A program made the position numbers and the translations under genes. From Acinetobacter chinensis (GTDB lineage Bacteria; Pseudomonadota; Gammaproteobacteria; Pseudomonadales; Moraxellaceae), in assembly GCF_002165375.2 (NCBI RefSeq), contig NZ_CP032134.1, positions 3,472,001 to 3,536,000 on the forward strand: a stretch of DNA of 64,000 nucleotides. Direction: 5' to 3'. Each line of letters begins with the position of its first letter. The stretch's first letter is position 1. Below the pieces are notes generated by a model, which saw only the letters and a list, made by a program, of their open reading frames with translations, searched no databases and was not told where the DNA came from. Positions 24,670 to 33,951 of this stretch are shown here, piece after piece.

Positions 24670-25149
24670 TTATTTACCTGTTTTTTCTTTAATGAATGCA
24701 CGGGCAAGTCTGATTTTTTCTTTGACCGGTTTTGGCAGTTTAGGTGGAATCAGTTTCGCCGCCTGGTTAAACCATACCAGCAAACCAAAATCACCTTCCA
24801 TTTTAATGGTACCGCTTTGCATACCTGTCATGAACGCTGAAGGATCACCTTTCACCAGTGTTTTCACACCCTGTTCGCTGTCTGCAAACTGGAGAATAAA
24901 ATCTGCTTTTTCTGCATCACCGGCAACAGTATCAATCTGTCCATTATCTACAATAATCTGGCGCGCCATGCCCAGATCTGTACCGATCTGGATGCGGAAC
25001 TGACGTTCGTGAACCAGCTCAATAAATTTTGGACTTGTACGGGCAAGCTGCTTCATGCGCAGTGCCAGACCCGCCACAAGCAGATCAAGTGGATCTGTGC
25101 TGACATCGACCAAAGGTAATTTCACGACTGGAATCGAAGAAAGTTTCAT
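24670..25149 (-). CDS. SCP2 sterol-binding-domain protein
   Basis: A 159-aa soluble protein with an SCP2-like core: a long amphipathic helix, then RQFRIQIGTDLGMARQIIVDNGQ, ADFILQFADSEQGVKTLVKGDPSAFMTGMQSGTIKMEGDFGLLVWFNQ. The G-D-P-x-A-F-M...G-x-I-x-x-E-G-D pattern is the family signature. SCP2 domains form a hydrophobic lipid-binding tunnel; in bacteria they may carry lipids or quinone precursors (compare UbiJ), but there is no ubi neighbour here. It is basic at the C-terminus. The function is therefore open. Confidence 0.8.
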   Translation of the reverse strand: MKLSSIPVVKLPLVDVSTDPLDLLVAGLALRMKQLARTSPKFIELVHERQFRIQIGTDLGMARQIIVDNGQIDTVAGDAEKADFILQFADSEQGVKTLVKGDPSAFMTGMQSGTIKMEGDFGLLVWFNQAAKLIPPKLPKPVKEKIRLARAFIKEKTGK

Positions 25150-25324
25150 GACATTTAAGCCTGTTGTAATTGTTGGAAAATTAACTGCCTCATCCTAGCA
25201 TAAGTTGCTGTTTCTGCATCAAGGCTTTGTATAACAATCATTAGTCTAAGGTAAAAAAAAATGTACACTGCTGTACATTTTTCGTGTTTCTGTTTTTATC
25301 TGACACCGTGCTGTCTTAAAGCAA

Positions 25325-25660
25325 TCAGCGGCTTGAAATCTGCTGACGCTCTTCTTCATAGACAGGGGTATGTTCTATATAACGGCGTTTTGCCATTGCT
25401 CGCTCTGCACGGCGGTCTTCACGCAGCAGCAGTAAGGTCACCATACCCATTGCCAGTGTCAGTGCAGACAGATAGCTGTAAGCAACCGACAGCTCAAACA
25501 GGTTCTGAATACCAAAACGTACTGTTTCCAGTAAGCCCCAGAACACCATGCCTGCGACCATGAATCCCAACCAGCGGCGATAAGGCGAGAAGAAAACAGC
25601 AATCACAGCAGCTGCCACCAAACCTGTGCCAGCTATGGTTGCCAAATTCGCTGTTACCAT
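25325..25660 (-). CDS. Small three-helix inner-membrane protein of unknown function
   Basis: 111 aa, starting at ATG 25660 with an excellent GGAGG ribosome-binding site. Hydrophobic segments lie at about residues 7-24, 32-49 and 58-77, followed by a highly charged Arg/Glu tail (LLREDRRAERAMAKRRYIEH) that should face the cytoplasm. No family is recognised. It lies alone between the SCP2 protein and serB. Confidence 0.7.
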   Translation of the reverse strand: MVTANLATIAGTGLVAAAVIAVFFSPYRRWLGFMVAGMVFWGLLETVRFGIQNLFELSVAYSYLSALTLAMGMVTLLLLREDRRAERAMAKRRYIEHTPVYEEERQQISSR

Positions 25661-26031
25661 ATGAACCTCCGTCATCCAGAACTGTTTCCTGCACCTGCAT
25701 TATTCTGACCAGTTCCATCACCGTTTTAAGTTAAATAAAAAATTTCCAGTTTTTTGTACTTTGTCTCTATGGAAGCATTATGAGGAGTTTTAGCGATAAA
25801 AAAAGTCTTGCTTTTTCCCCGTACGACACATTTTGTCGCCATATTATTTTGTCATTACATTTTTTGTAATTTCGTCTTTTGTGGAAGTGAGACAGCATCA
25901 TGCTCAGCGTGTCATTACAAAAAAACAACGCCATTTTCATGCAATAAAAAAAATTTTACCGATCCCGATAATCGTTTTTCTTTAAGTCGATGGAATGCAG
26001 TCATCTATCGGAAATACACGGATTTATGCAC
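25661..26031. other. 370-bp AT-rich gap without a supported gene
   Basis: Holds several short inverted repeats (CGACA/TGTCG at 25824-25838; ATTACA/TGTAAT at 25854-25870) and a repeated GTCATTACA (25851-25859 and 25911-25919). A 29-codon ORF near 25780 has no convincing ribosome-binding site. Nothing clear otherwise. Confidence 0.4.
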
Positions 26032-26056
26032 AAAAAAAGCGCGACTTCAGTCGCGC
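26032..26056 (-). terminator. terminator of serB
   Basis: GCGCGACT/AGTCGCGC stem; on the minus strand followed by seven T. Confidence 0.85.
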
Positions 26057-26080
26057 CATTTCATAAAAATGCAATATATC

Positions 26081-27301
26081 TCAGGCTCTGTTCAGGTCTT
26101 TGTCATGCACACCCAGCAGATAAAGAACACCATCCAGACCGACACTGGAAATTGCCTGATTGGCATTCTGACGCACCAGCGGTTTTGCTCTGAATGCAAC
26201 ACCCAGACCTGCAATTGAAAGCATAGGCAGATCGTTGGCACCATCTCCTACCGCAATCGCCTGCTCCAGAGAAATACCCATCTTATCGGCCAGCTCACGC
26301 AGCAATAGTGCTTTTCGTGCACCATCCACGATATGCCCTTTCACTTCTCCTGTGACCACACCGTCCTGTACATCCAGAATATTGGCATGCACTTCATCTA
26401 TGCCCAGTTTCTGCTGAAGATATTCTGCAAAATACTGGAAACCACCGGACAGAATGGCTGTTTTATAGCCCAGTGCTTTCAGGGTTGAAATCAGACGCTC
26501 CGCCCCTTCTGTAATGGTCAGCCGTTCTGCAATGGCAGGCAGCACTGATGCATCCAGTCCTTTGAGTAAGGCAACCCGCGCACGGAAACTCTGCTGAAAA
26601 TCAAGTTCACCCTGCATGGCACGTTCAGTGATCTCAGCAACCTGATCGCCAACACCTGCCTCAATAGCAAGCTCATCAATCACTTCCTGTTCAATCAGCG
26701 TAGAGTCCATATCAAAACACACCAGACGACGGTTGCGGCGGTATGCATTGTCTTCCTGTACCGCAACATCCACACTCAGTTCCGTGGAAAGACGCAGGCA
26801 GGCCTCACGCATTGCCACAGAATCCAGCATCTGCCCGCTTAAACCGAACTGGACACATGCCCGTTTTGGTGCATCTGCAACATTTACAAGATCAGGACGC
26901 CCAGAAAGTCGGGTCACTGTTTCAATATTGAAGCCCTGGCTAGACACAATACGGGTAACAGCCTGTAAATGAGATGCGGTCAGTTCAGGCGCCAGCGCTG
27001 TCACAATATAGCGTGTCCGTCCACCTTCACTCACCCATTGGTCATATTCTGTTGCAGAGATAGGCTTAAAGCGAACAGTTAAGCCAATATCATGTGCTAA
27101 AATCAGAATTTCCTTCATGGCTAATGCTGTAGCTGTCTGGTCATCTGACGAAACAACAATACCTAAAGTCAGCTGGTTATGGATGACGGCCTGACCAACA
27201 TCCAGGATCTGTAAGGAATGAGTGGATAAAACCTGCATTAATCGGGTGAACTGATTAGGCTGGTCGGGTCCTAAAAATGAAATAAGAATGATTTCTCGCA
27301 T
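26081..27301 (-). CDS. serB: Phosphoserine phosphatase
   Basis: 406 aa. Last step of serine synthesis, phosphoserine to serine, in the cytoplasm. Two N-terminal ACT-like domains (about 1-85 and 95-180) make it the long form typical of Pseudomonas and Acinetobacter, and probably bind an amino-acid effector. The HAD phosphatase domain has D197-M-D199-S-T, the SGGFQYF loop and GDGANDLPML near the end. The gene is divergent from a YtjB-like membrane protein, a conserved gammaproteobacterial pairing. Confidence 0.95.
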   Translation of the reverse strand: MREIILISFLGPDQPNQFTRLMQVLSTHSLQILDVGQAVIHNQLTLGIVVSSDDQTATALAMKEILILAHDIGLTVRFKPISATEYDQWVSEGGRTRYIVTALAPELTASHLQAVTRIVSSQGFNIETVTRLSGRPDLVNVADAPKRACVQFGLSGQMLDSVAMREACLRLSTELSVDVAVQEDNAYRRNRRLVCFDMDSTLIEQEVIDELAIEAGVGDQVAEITERAMQGELDFQQSFRARVALLKGLDASVLPAIAERLTITEGAERLISTLKALGYKTAILSGGFQYFAEYLQQKLGIDEVHANILDVQDGVVTGEVKGHIVDGARKALLLRELADKMGISLEQAIAVGDGANDLPMLSIAGLGVAFRAKPLVRQNANQAISSVGLDGVLYLLGVHDKDLNRA

Positions 27302-27360
27302 GAATTGACTCGAATCAGAACTGCAACTATTGTGAGAATCATAATCGAAATTGAATATAA

Positions 27361-28635
27361 TTGCCTTGGAAGTTTACGTTGAATGCGCCTAGACAAGGGC
27401 TGTTTGCCAGCCTGCTGATTGTAAGTTTCGCGTTGCACACCTTTTTATTAGTGGTTGCAACCACTCACCAGCTAAATGAAAACCGTGCCAGTCAGGGACA
27501 GCTCATGACCAGTCAGCTGGTTACAGACAGTCTTTCTGAGTTATCTCCTGCCAATACAGTGTCACTGGCGCTGCTGGTGGATCGTTACGCCACCAACCCA
27601 AGTGTTGCATCCATCCGTATTCTGGACGCTGGCAATCAGGTTCTGGCGACGGGTGGTCAGGCAAAAACAAGAAATGGTGAAGTTTTTGTCCGTGATGCGC
27701 TTCAGAATGAGAAAAAAGCCGGAACGGTTGAAATTACACTGATCAAACCGAGTATCGGGGAAATTCTGCGTACACAATGGCTGGCGATTCTGACTTCGCT
27801 GTTCCTGCATGGTCTGTTGTGGCTTGCCTATCGTGCAATTGCCCGTCCAAGCCGTACAGAATACCTTGCCCGTATTAACAATGAATCCCGTCTGAAACAT
27901 GAACTTCAGACACTGACCCAGGCACTGGAGCAGGAAAAACATAATTCCGCTGTGGCGATTGCTCAGGTACAGCAGCAGGTTCAGGTTCGGATTAAACCCA
28001 AAGAAGCCAAAGCCACTGTGGAAACAGACAACAACACCGTTGCTCTGAATATTCAGTTTTATGATCCAAAGCAACTGCTGGATTCGGTCAATAACACCGT
28101 ATCCATTCCCTACTTCAATCTGTGTCAGATCTTTCTGAACAAAAGTATTGAACTGTGCTTACAGCATTACAAACTTAACCGTTCCGATATCACCACGGTT
28201 CAGCAGTTCTGTGAGCAGGGTGCAACGTTGACTATTTCTGCTGAGACACCCAACTCAGTTGAATGTCTGACCATGATCGGCACGGTATTTCAACTGCTGT
28301 CTGACGTACTCTATAAACGCTACCGTGAAGAAAAACGCTTTGTTTTACAGACCCGAAGTGCGGTTTCCAGTGCAGTGGATGCTATGCAGCTGAGTTCTGT
28401 TCAGGCGGCTGAACGTCTTGTACAGCACCTGTCTGCCAAGGAAAGTGCGGTACATTTACCAGCTGAACTGCTGAAAGAAATTTCAGACCATTATCAGCTG
28501 GTCAACATGCCGAATCCTGCCAATGTACTGACCCGTCAGGCATTTATGATCAATGGTATGGACAGCAATACTGCTGAACTGGCACAGACCTTAAGAACCG
28601 ATATCCTGAAAGGCAAGCAGTCCAGGGCATCCTGA
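27361..28635 (+). CDS. Membrane protein with YtjB/Smp-like sensor part, divergent from serB
   Basis: 424 aa starting with a TTG at 27361 (another in-frame TTG at 27379). A hydrophobic helix (about residues 14-33) is followed by a periplasmic stretch that includes VASIRILDAGNQVLATGG and VRDALQNEKKAGTV. A second membrane helix lies at about 139-157. The layout and the D-x-x-x-x-x-x-A/R-x-G...VRD...KKAG pattern resemble E. coli YtjB (Smp), which also sits next to serB. The cytoplasmic C-terminal part (about 160-424) is long, helical and absent from YtjB; it has a possible coiled coil at 178-205. Function unknown. The homology claim is from pattern and synteny. Confidence 0.55.
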   Translation: MPWKFTLNAPRQGLFASLLIVSFALHTFLLVVATTHQLNENRASQGQLMTSQLVTDSLSELSPANTVSLALLVDRYATNPSVASIRILDAGNQVLATGGQAKTRNGEVFVRDALQNEKKAGTVEITLIKPSIGEILRTQWLAILTSLFLHGLLWLAYRAIARPSRTEYLARINNESRLKHELQTLTQALEQEKHNSAVAIAQVQQQVQVRIKPKEAKATVETDNNTVALNIQFYDPKQLLDSVNNTVSIPYFNLCQIFLNKSIELCLQHYKLNRSDITTVQQFCEQGATLTISAETPNSVECLTMIGTVFQLLSDVLYKRYREEKRFVLQTRSAVSSAVDAMQLSSVQAAERLVQHLSAKESAVHLPAELLKEISDHYQLVNMPNPANVLTRQAFMINGMDSNTAELAQTLRTDILKGKQSRAS

Positions 28636-28662
28636 GACACTGATTGATTTTTCTTTCCCCAT

Positions 28663-28695
28663 AAAAAATGCCTGGTCAACACCAGGCATTTTTTT
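28663..28695. terminator. bidirectional terminator between YtjB-like gene and ppk
   Basis: ATGCCTGGT/ACCAGGCAT stem with A-run before and T-run after. Confidence 0.88.
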
Positions 28696-28700
28696 ATGGA

Positions 28701-30761
28701 TCAGATATTGTTCTGTTTCTGTTCCATCAGATAAAGCTGAGCACTGAACGGATTTTCATCTGCGCCCGCTGTCACTTTTTCCCAATGACCATCTGAATAC
28801 AGAGTCCAGGCATTCTGATTATCTGCCATATAGTTCTCTAAGCCATCTTTAATAATCTGTTTTTTCAGTCTGGAGTTCAGTATCGGGAAACAGGTTTCAA
28901 CCCGTGAAAACAGATTCCGTCCCATCCAGTCCGCACTGGCACAATAAAGCTTCTGTGCGCCCCCATGTTCAAAATAATACACACGGGTATGCTCTAGAAA
29001 ACGTCCGACAATGGAACGTACCCGAATATTTTCAGACAGCCCTTTCTGCCCTGGAATCAGACAGCAGATTGAACGGATCAGCAGATCAATTTTTACACCT
29101 GCCTGTGAAGCCTTATACAGTGCAGTAATCAGTTTCGGCTCTGTCAGCGCATTGACCTTAATCATAATATGCGCCCGCTTCCCTGCGCGGGCAAACGCGG
29201 TTTCCTGCTCAATCAGTTGTAACAGTCCTGCGTGCAGAGTAAAAGGGGCATGCAGTAATGCTTTGAGATGCACCATTTTGCCCATGCCTGTCAGTTCCTG
29301 AAACATCAGATGTACATCCGAACAGATCTGGCTATCTGTTGTCATCAGACCATAATCGGTATACATCCGCGCATTGCCCGCATGATAATTCCCTGTTCCC
29401 AGATGTACATAGCGCACCAGCTGATTATCTTCACGGCGTACAATCAGGATCATTTTGGCATGGGTTTTATACCCCACAATGCCATAGACCACCACTGCCC
29501 CAGCTTCCTGAAGAATATTGGCAACGGTAATATTGGACTCTTCATCAAAACGGGCACGAAGCTCAATAACGGCCGTCACTTCCTTACCGTTTCGTGCTGC
29601 CTCTGCCAGCACCTGCACAATTTCAGAATCCGGACCACTGCGGTACAGCGTCTGTTTAATTGCAAGCACGCCAGGATCTTTGGCAGCTTCACGCAATAAA
29701 TTAATCACAGGTTTAAATGAGTCAAAAGGGTGATGCAGCAGCACATCCTGCTTTTTCAGTACTTCAAATACGGAACCTTTACGCAGAATCTTTGGAATCA
29801 CCGGTGTATACACGGGAAATTTCAGTTCAGGGCGGTCAAAATCTGCGGTCAGACGGGATAAATTCACAGGACCATCTATGCGGTAGAGATGACTTTCGTC
29901 CAGATCAAACTCATTCAGCAGATAATCCGTAATTTCCTGCGGACAGTCATCCTCTATTTCCAGACGGACTGCCCGTCCAAAACGGCGGGATGACAGCTCA
30001 TCCTTTAAGGCAACCGCCAGATCATCCACATCTTCAGCAAGAACCAGATCCGCATTACGGGTGACCCGAAATGCATAACAGCCAGTTGCTTTCATGCCTG
30101 GGAACAGATCATCAATATGCTGCTGAAGAATGGCGCTTAAAAAGATATATTCCTGAGCATTGCCCGAAACATGTTCTGGAATGGAAATAAAACGGGGCAA
30201 CGAACGGGGTGCAGGAACAATCGCCATCTCAATCTGTCGCCCAAAAGCATCTTTCCCTTCCAGACTGACAATAAAATTCAGGCTTTTATTGACCAGCCGT
30301 GGGAAAGGATGTGATGGATCAAGACTGATCGGGGTCAGCACAGGCTGCACCTGTTTACTGAAATATTCTGCAACCCAGCGTTTATGCTTTTCCAGAATAT
30401 CCTGAAACTGAATAAAGTGAATGCCGACACTCTGCAAAGCAGGCAATAACGTATGATTCAACAGCTGATACTGCTCTTTTACTGACTGATGAACAGCTTC
30501 GGACAGCTCCTGCAGCACGACTTCAGCCGGCAGCGCATCGGGAGTCCGGGTAATGGCGTTCAGATCCAGCTGCTTCATTAAACCAGCAACCCGAATTTCA
30601 AAAAATTCATCCAAATTGCGTGAAAAAATCATTAAAAAATTCAACCGTTCCAGTAATGGAAATTCAGGATTTTTTGCCTGTGCCAGGACTCTGCGGTGAA
30701 ATTCAAATAAGGCTAGTTCACGGTTAAAATACGTTTCGGATGAATGCTGGAAGTTTTCCAT
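28701..30761 (-). CDS. ppk: Polyphosphate kinase 1
   Basis: 686 aa. Transfers the gamma-phosphate of ATP to inorganic polyphosphate, reversibly. Typical PPK1 landmarks: YFNRELALFEFHRRVL and MIFSRNLDEFFEIRVAGL in the N domain, PTPISLDPSHPFPRLVNKS-like head domain text, LHHPFDSF, and the PLD-like C domains with GYKTHAKMILIVRRE (the phosphorylated histidine) and VHLGTGNYHAGNARMYTDYGLMT. Length is usual. A putative Pho box lies 51 bp upstream, which would link it to PhoB. Confidence 0.96.
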   Translation of the reverse strand: MENFQHSSETYFNRELALFEFHRRVLAQAKNPEFPLLERLNFLMIFSRNLDEFFEIRVAGLMKQLDLNAITRTPDALPAEVVLQELSEAVHQSVKEQYQLLNHTLLPALQSVGIHFIQFQDILEKHKRWVAEYFSKQVQPVLTPISLDPSHPFPRLVNKSLNFIVSLEGKDAFGRQIEMAIVPAPRSLPRFISIPEHVSGNAQEYIFLSAILQQHIDDLFPGMKATGCYAFRVTRNADLVLAEDVDDLAVALKDELSSRRFGRAVRLEIEDDCPQEITDYLLNEFDLDESHLYRIDGPVNLSRLTADFDRPELKFPVYTPVIPKILRKGSVFEVLKKQDVLLHHPFDSFKPVINLLREAAKDPGVLAIKQTLYRSGPDSEIVQVLAEAARNGKEVTAVIELRARFDEESNITVANILQEAGAVVVYGIVGYKTHAKMILIVRREDNQLVRYVHLGTGNYHAGNARMYTDYGLMTTDSQICSDVHLMFQELTGMGKMVHLKALLHAPFTLHAGLLQLIEQETAFARAGKRAHIMIKVNALTEPKLITALYKASQAGVKIDLLIRSICCLIPGQKGLSENIRVRSIVGRFLEHTRVYYFEHGGAQKLYCASADWMGRNLFSRVETCFPILNSRLKKQIIKDGLENYMADNQNAWTLYSDGHWEKVTAGADENPFSAQLYLMEQKQNNI

Positions 30762-30810
30762 ATTTCTCTTTGCTGTCTGCCACAGTCTGTCTGTAAAACC
30801 CTCAACGGCA

Positions 30811-30832
30811 TGTTAGGCAGGCTTTATGACAG
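30811..30832 (-). promoter_or_regulatory. putative Pho box upstream of ppk
   Basis: The minus strand reads CTGTCATAAAG then CCTGCCTAACA, about 50 bp before the ppk start; the first half is a perfect PhoB half-site and the second is weak. Confidence 0.4.
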
Positions 30833-30897
30833 TTTAGTTACATCTGAAAAAGAATTATGGACGGTGCTCATGAAACAGCTTTAAAAAACCGCAGCAT

Positions 30898-30919
30898 AAA
30901 AAAGAGGGCGATGCCCTCT
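30898..30919 (-). terminator. terminator of the BASS symporter gene
   Basis: AGAGGGC/GCCCTCT stem followed on the minus strand by T6. Confidence 0.8.
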
Positions 30920-30939
30920 GATTGTTAAATACGGTACGT

Positions 30940-31884
30940 TTAAGTTTCAGGGTGGTCAGTTTTTGACGCCCAGTAGGTCGCCAGTGCCGGACCTGAAATA
31001 TTGTGCCATAAACTGAAAATTGCACTGGGCACTGCGGTCAGCGGTGACGCAGCAAAATGCACAGCAGCGAGTGCCACCCCCAGTCCTGAGTTCTGCATAC
31101 CGACTTCAATCGCAATTGCTTTGGAGTCTGCGTAAGGCAACTTCAGTAGCTGACCTGCCCAGAAACCGAGCAGATAACCCAATCCGTTATGCAGTATTAC
31201 TACACCTAAAATCAGCAGACCTGACTCAAGAATCTGCGCTTTACTGCCACCAATAATCGCGGCAACAATCGCCACGATCGCTATGACTGAAATCAGTGGC
31301 ATCACAGCAATATAACGTTCAACTTTCTGTTTCAGCACAGTACGCATGACCAGTCCGAGTAAAACGGGAAACAGCACAACCTGTAAAATCGAGGTGAGCA
31401 TGGACAGTGCATTAATCTCAATCCACTGACTGGCCAGCAGATAAAAAACAGCAGGAGTCAGTACAGGTGCCAGCAACGTTGAAACCGAAGTACAGGCAAC
31501 TGACAGTGCTGTATTGCCTTTTGCCATATAAGTAATGACATTGGACGCTGTTCCACCAGGACAGCACCCCACCAGAATCACCCCAACCGCAATTTCAGCA
31601 GGCAGACTGAACAGTTTACACAGCAGATAAGCCAGCGCAGGCATAATCAGAAACTGAGCCACGACACCGGTCAAAACGGCTTTTGGACTTTGCAGTACCC
31701 CACGGAAGTCCTGCACGGTCATGGTCATGCCCATTCCGAACATAATAATGCCCAGCATCCAGGTAATATAGGGTTTCAGCCACACAAAAGCAGCAGGCTC
31801 GAGCATGGCAAGTCCTGCAAAAAGCACCACCCAGAGTGCAAAAGTTTTCTGAATAAACTGCGTCAGACGCAAAAAAGCAGACAT
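30940..31884 (-). CDS. Bile acid:sodium symporter (BASS) family transporter
   Basis: A 314-aa inner-membrane protein with about ten hydrophobic segments. The family signature is clear: IMFGMGMTMTVQDF near residue 55, VGVILVGCCPGGTASNVITYMAKGNTALSV in the first broken helix, and EVGMQNSGLGVALA in the second. BASS members of bacteria import organic anions such as pyruvate or pantoate with sodium; the substrate here is not known. Start at ATG 31884 with GGGA upstream; a GTG at 31908 is an in-frame alternative. Confidence 0.9.
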   Translation of the reverse strand: MSAFLRLTQFIQKTFALWVVLFAGLAMLEPAAFVWLKPYITWMLGIIMFGMGMTMTVQDFRGVLQSPKAVLTGVVAQFLIMPALAYLLCKLFSLPAEIAVGVILVGCCPGGTASNVITYMAKGNTALSVACTSVSTLLAPVLTPAVFYLLASQWIEINALSMLTSILQVVLFPVLLGLVMRTVLKQKVERYIAVMPLISVIAIVAIVAAIIGGSKAQILESGLLILGVVILHNGLGYLLGFWAGQLLKLPYADSKAIAIEVGMQNSGLGVALAAVHFAASPLTAVPSAIFSLWHNISGPALATYWASKTDHPET

Positions 31885-31962
31885 ACTGAATTCCCGGTAA
31901 ACTGACACTTCAGTTTTTCTGAACTGTCATACTGGCGGTATATCATTTTTTTTTACCCGCTG

Positions 31963-32592
31963 TCACGGTGTTTGTATCAGCGCTTTGCTGTAAATCCGTT
32001 TCACACCGGCAGCCAGCATATCCTGCCATGCATGCTGTAATGACCCCTGAAGATCAATCCCACGGGTCGCATCTGCAATCACCCAAGTTTTAAATCCCAT
32101 ACGGCTGGCGTCAATCGCAGTCCATGCTACACAGAAATCAGTCGCGATACCGGTGATATAAACAGTATCAATCCCACGGGCTTTTAAATAACCCTCCAGT
32201 CCGGTCACGGTTTTCCTGTCTGCCTCCATAAATGCAGAATAACTGTCAATCTCAGGATGAAACCCCTTGCGGATAATCAACTGTGCTCTGGGTAAATTCA
32301 GTGCCGGATGCAGCTCTGCATCCTGTGTGCCCTGAACACAGTGCGCTGGCCACAGCACCTGAGTTCCATAATTCAGCTCAATCTGATCATAAGGCTGTTT
32401 CCCAGGATGATTTTCAGCAAAAGAAATATGGTTTTCTGGATGCCAGTCCTGAGTAATGACAATATTGTCAAAACTGTCTGCCAGCTGATTGATCACCGGT
32501 ATAATCTGATCTGCACCGGCAACCGCCAGATGTCCCCCTGGTGTAAATCCATTCTGTACATCCACAACAATTAAAGCCGTATTCTTCTGCAT
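31963..32592 (-). CDS. pncA: Nicotinamidase
   Basis: 209 aa. Hydrolyses nicotinamide to nicotinate, feeding PncB. The catalytic triad is visible as D11 (VVDVQNGF), K109 (IRKGF) and C154 (GIATDFCV); the metal site is D49, H51 (QDWHPENH) and H84 (WPAHC). Start chosen at ATG 32592, preceded by AGAGG; the frame is open 14 codons further. Normal length. Not adjacent to pncB, but in the same window. Confidence 0.95.
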   Translation of the reverse strand: MQKNTALIVVDVQNGFTPGGHLAVAGADQIIPVINQLADSFDNIVITQDWHPENHISFAENHPGKQPYDQIELNYGTQVLWPAHCVQGTQDAELHPALNLPRAQLIIRKGFHPEIDSYSAFMEADRKTVTGLEGYLKARGIDTVYITGIATDFCVAWTAIDASRMGFKTWVIADATRGIDLQGSLQHAWQDMLAAGVKRIYSKALIQTP

Positions 32593-32694
32593 GATACCTC
32601 TGTCCATTTTTTTCATTCTGCTCCAAGCATACAACAGAATGCTTTTCTGCGGTTGAATGCGCAGTCCACTGCCTGTCCGACAGTTTATACAGAT

Positions 32695-32720
32695 AAAAAA
32701 CAGCCCGTAAAAACGGGCTG
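32695..32720 (-). terminator. terminator of the MFS gene
   Basis: CAGCCCGT/ACGGGCTG stem followed on the minus strand by T6. Confidence 0.85.
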
Positions 32721-32748
32721 TCCAACGCTGAATATCAATTACTGCAGT

Positions 32749-33951
32749 TTAAGCCTGAATACGACGTACCAGGAACAGCATAAATACCGCTGAAATCAGA
32801 ATACACGGAATCGCTGCTGAAATAACTCCAGCTGCACCAAAACCTGCTGCAAGCAGCTGCCCTGCAATCACCGGTCCAAGCATCGCACCCACACGACCAA
32901 CAGCTGAAGCCATACCGACACCTGTACCACGCATTTCAGTTGGGTAAACAATACTGCCGAACGCATACAGTACGCCCTGACAGCCAATCACAAATGCCCC
33001 CACCAGTGCCGATGCCATATACATCTGAGTCAGTGAACCCGCTGAATTCAGTGCAAAAAGACCTGCCAGAATACCACCGTACATCAGAATAATCACATAA
33101 GCTTTTTTCCAGCGGTCAGTCAGCATACCCAGAATCACAGTACCTACAGTCGCACTGACCATAAAGAAGAACTGTGCTGTACTGCCTTCCTTACGTGAGA
33201 AGCCCAGTTCCATAAACAGGGATGGCAACCAGCTCAGCATGATGTACACCACCATCAGGGTAAAGAAATAGCTGACCCAGATCAGAATGGTGCGCATAAA
33301 ATTCGTAGAATTAAACAGCTCTTTAAATGAAGCCTGTGGTGCTACATTTTCAGTGACAGCCTGATTCTGTGCTTTCAGATATTCCTTCGACTCTGGCAGG
33401 AAAAACATCATCACAGGAATCACAATAATCGGCAGTAAACCACCCAGATAAAAAATATTTTTCCAGTTAGTACCAAAATCAGTACTGGCAACCAGGGACA
33501 GAATGGCTGCCCCAACCGGCATACCACAGTACATCAAGCCTACAGCCCGTCCACGGTTCTGCGGTGAAACAGCTTCTGAAGCCAGTGTGATCAGAATAGG
33601 CATCGCAGCACCCAGTCCTGCACCCGCCAGAAAACGTACCGCCAGCAGACTGTTGAAGCTGTTGACCCACGCGGTACATAAAGTAAATACCGCAAATACT
33701 CCTGTTGACCAGATCAGGACTTTTTTACGTCCGATTCTGTCAGCAAACCGACCACCAATCAGCGCACCAGGCAATAAGCCCAGAATCCCTGCGCTGAAAA
33801 ACACGCCCAACTGTGAACTGTCCAAAGCAAAATGCTCACGGATACCCGCAGCTGCAATTCCCGCAGCCTGAATATCCAGTCCTTCAATCACAGCGATCAG
33901 GAAACAGATTGCCACCGTTACAATGGCATGTTTATTATCCGGTTTTTCCAT
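32749..33951 (-). CDS. MFS transporter, aromatic acid:H+ symporter type (MhpT-like)
   Basis: 400 aa with twelve predicted membrane helices. FLIAVIEGLDIQAAGIAAAGI and SAGILGLLPGALIGGRFADRIGRKKVLI (the G-x3-D-R-x-G-R-[RK] loop 2-3 motif), plus GLMYCGMPVGAAI, closely follow E. coli MhpT, the 3-(3-hydroxyphenyl)propionate importer. The likely substrate is an aromatic acid, though no catabolic genes lie beside it. Start at ATG 33951 with AAGGAG at 7 nt; an in-frame TTG at 33969 is the alternative. Terminated by the hairpin at 32695. Confidence 0.8.
   Translation of the reverse strand: MEKPDNKHAIVTVAICFLIAVIEGLDIQAAGIAAAGIREHFALDSSQLGVFFSAGILGLLPGALIGGRFADRIGRKKVLIWSTGVFAVFTLCTAWVNSFNSLLAVRFLAGAGLGAAMPILITLASEAVSPQNRGRAVGLMYCGMPVGAAILSLVASTDFGTNWKNIFYLGGLLPIIVIPVMMFFLPESKEYLKAQNQAVTENVAPQASFKELFNSTNFMRTILIWVSYFFTLMVVYIMLSWLPSLFMELGFSRKEGSTAQFFFMVSATVGTVILGMLTDRWKKAYVIILMYGGILAGLFALNSAGSLTQMYMASALVGAFVIGCQGVLYAFGSIVYPTEMRGTGVGMASAVGRVGAMLGPVIAGQLLAAGFGAAGVISAAIPCILISAVFMLFLVRRIQA

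Noticed and set aside
25808..26218. 136-codon plus-strand frame overlapping the 3' end of serB
   Set aside because: The part over serB is antisense to a certain gene, it runs through the serB terminator, and composition and ribosome-binding site are poor.
29268..29699. 143-codon frame on the plus strand within ppk
   Set aside because: Antisense shadow of a highly conserved coding region; no ribosome-binding site.
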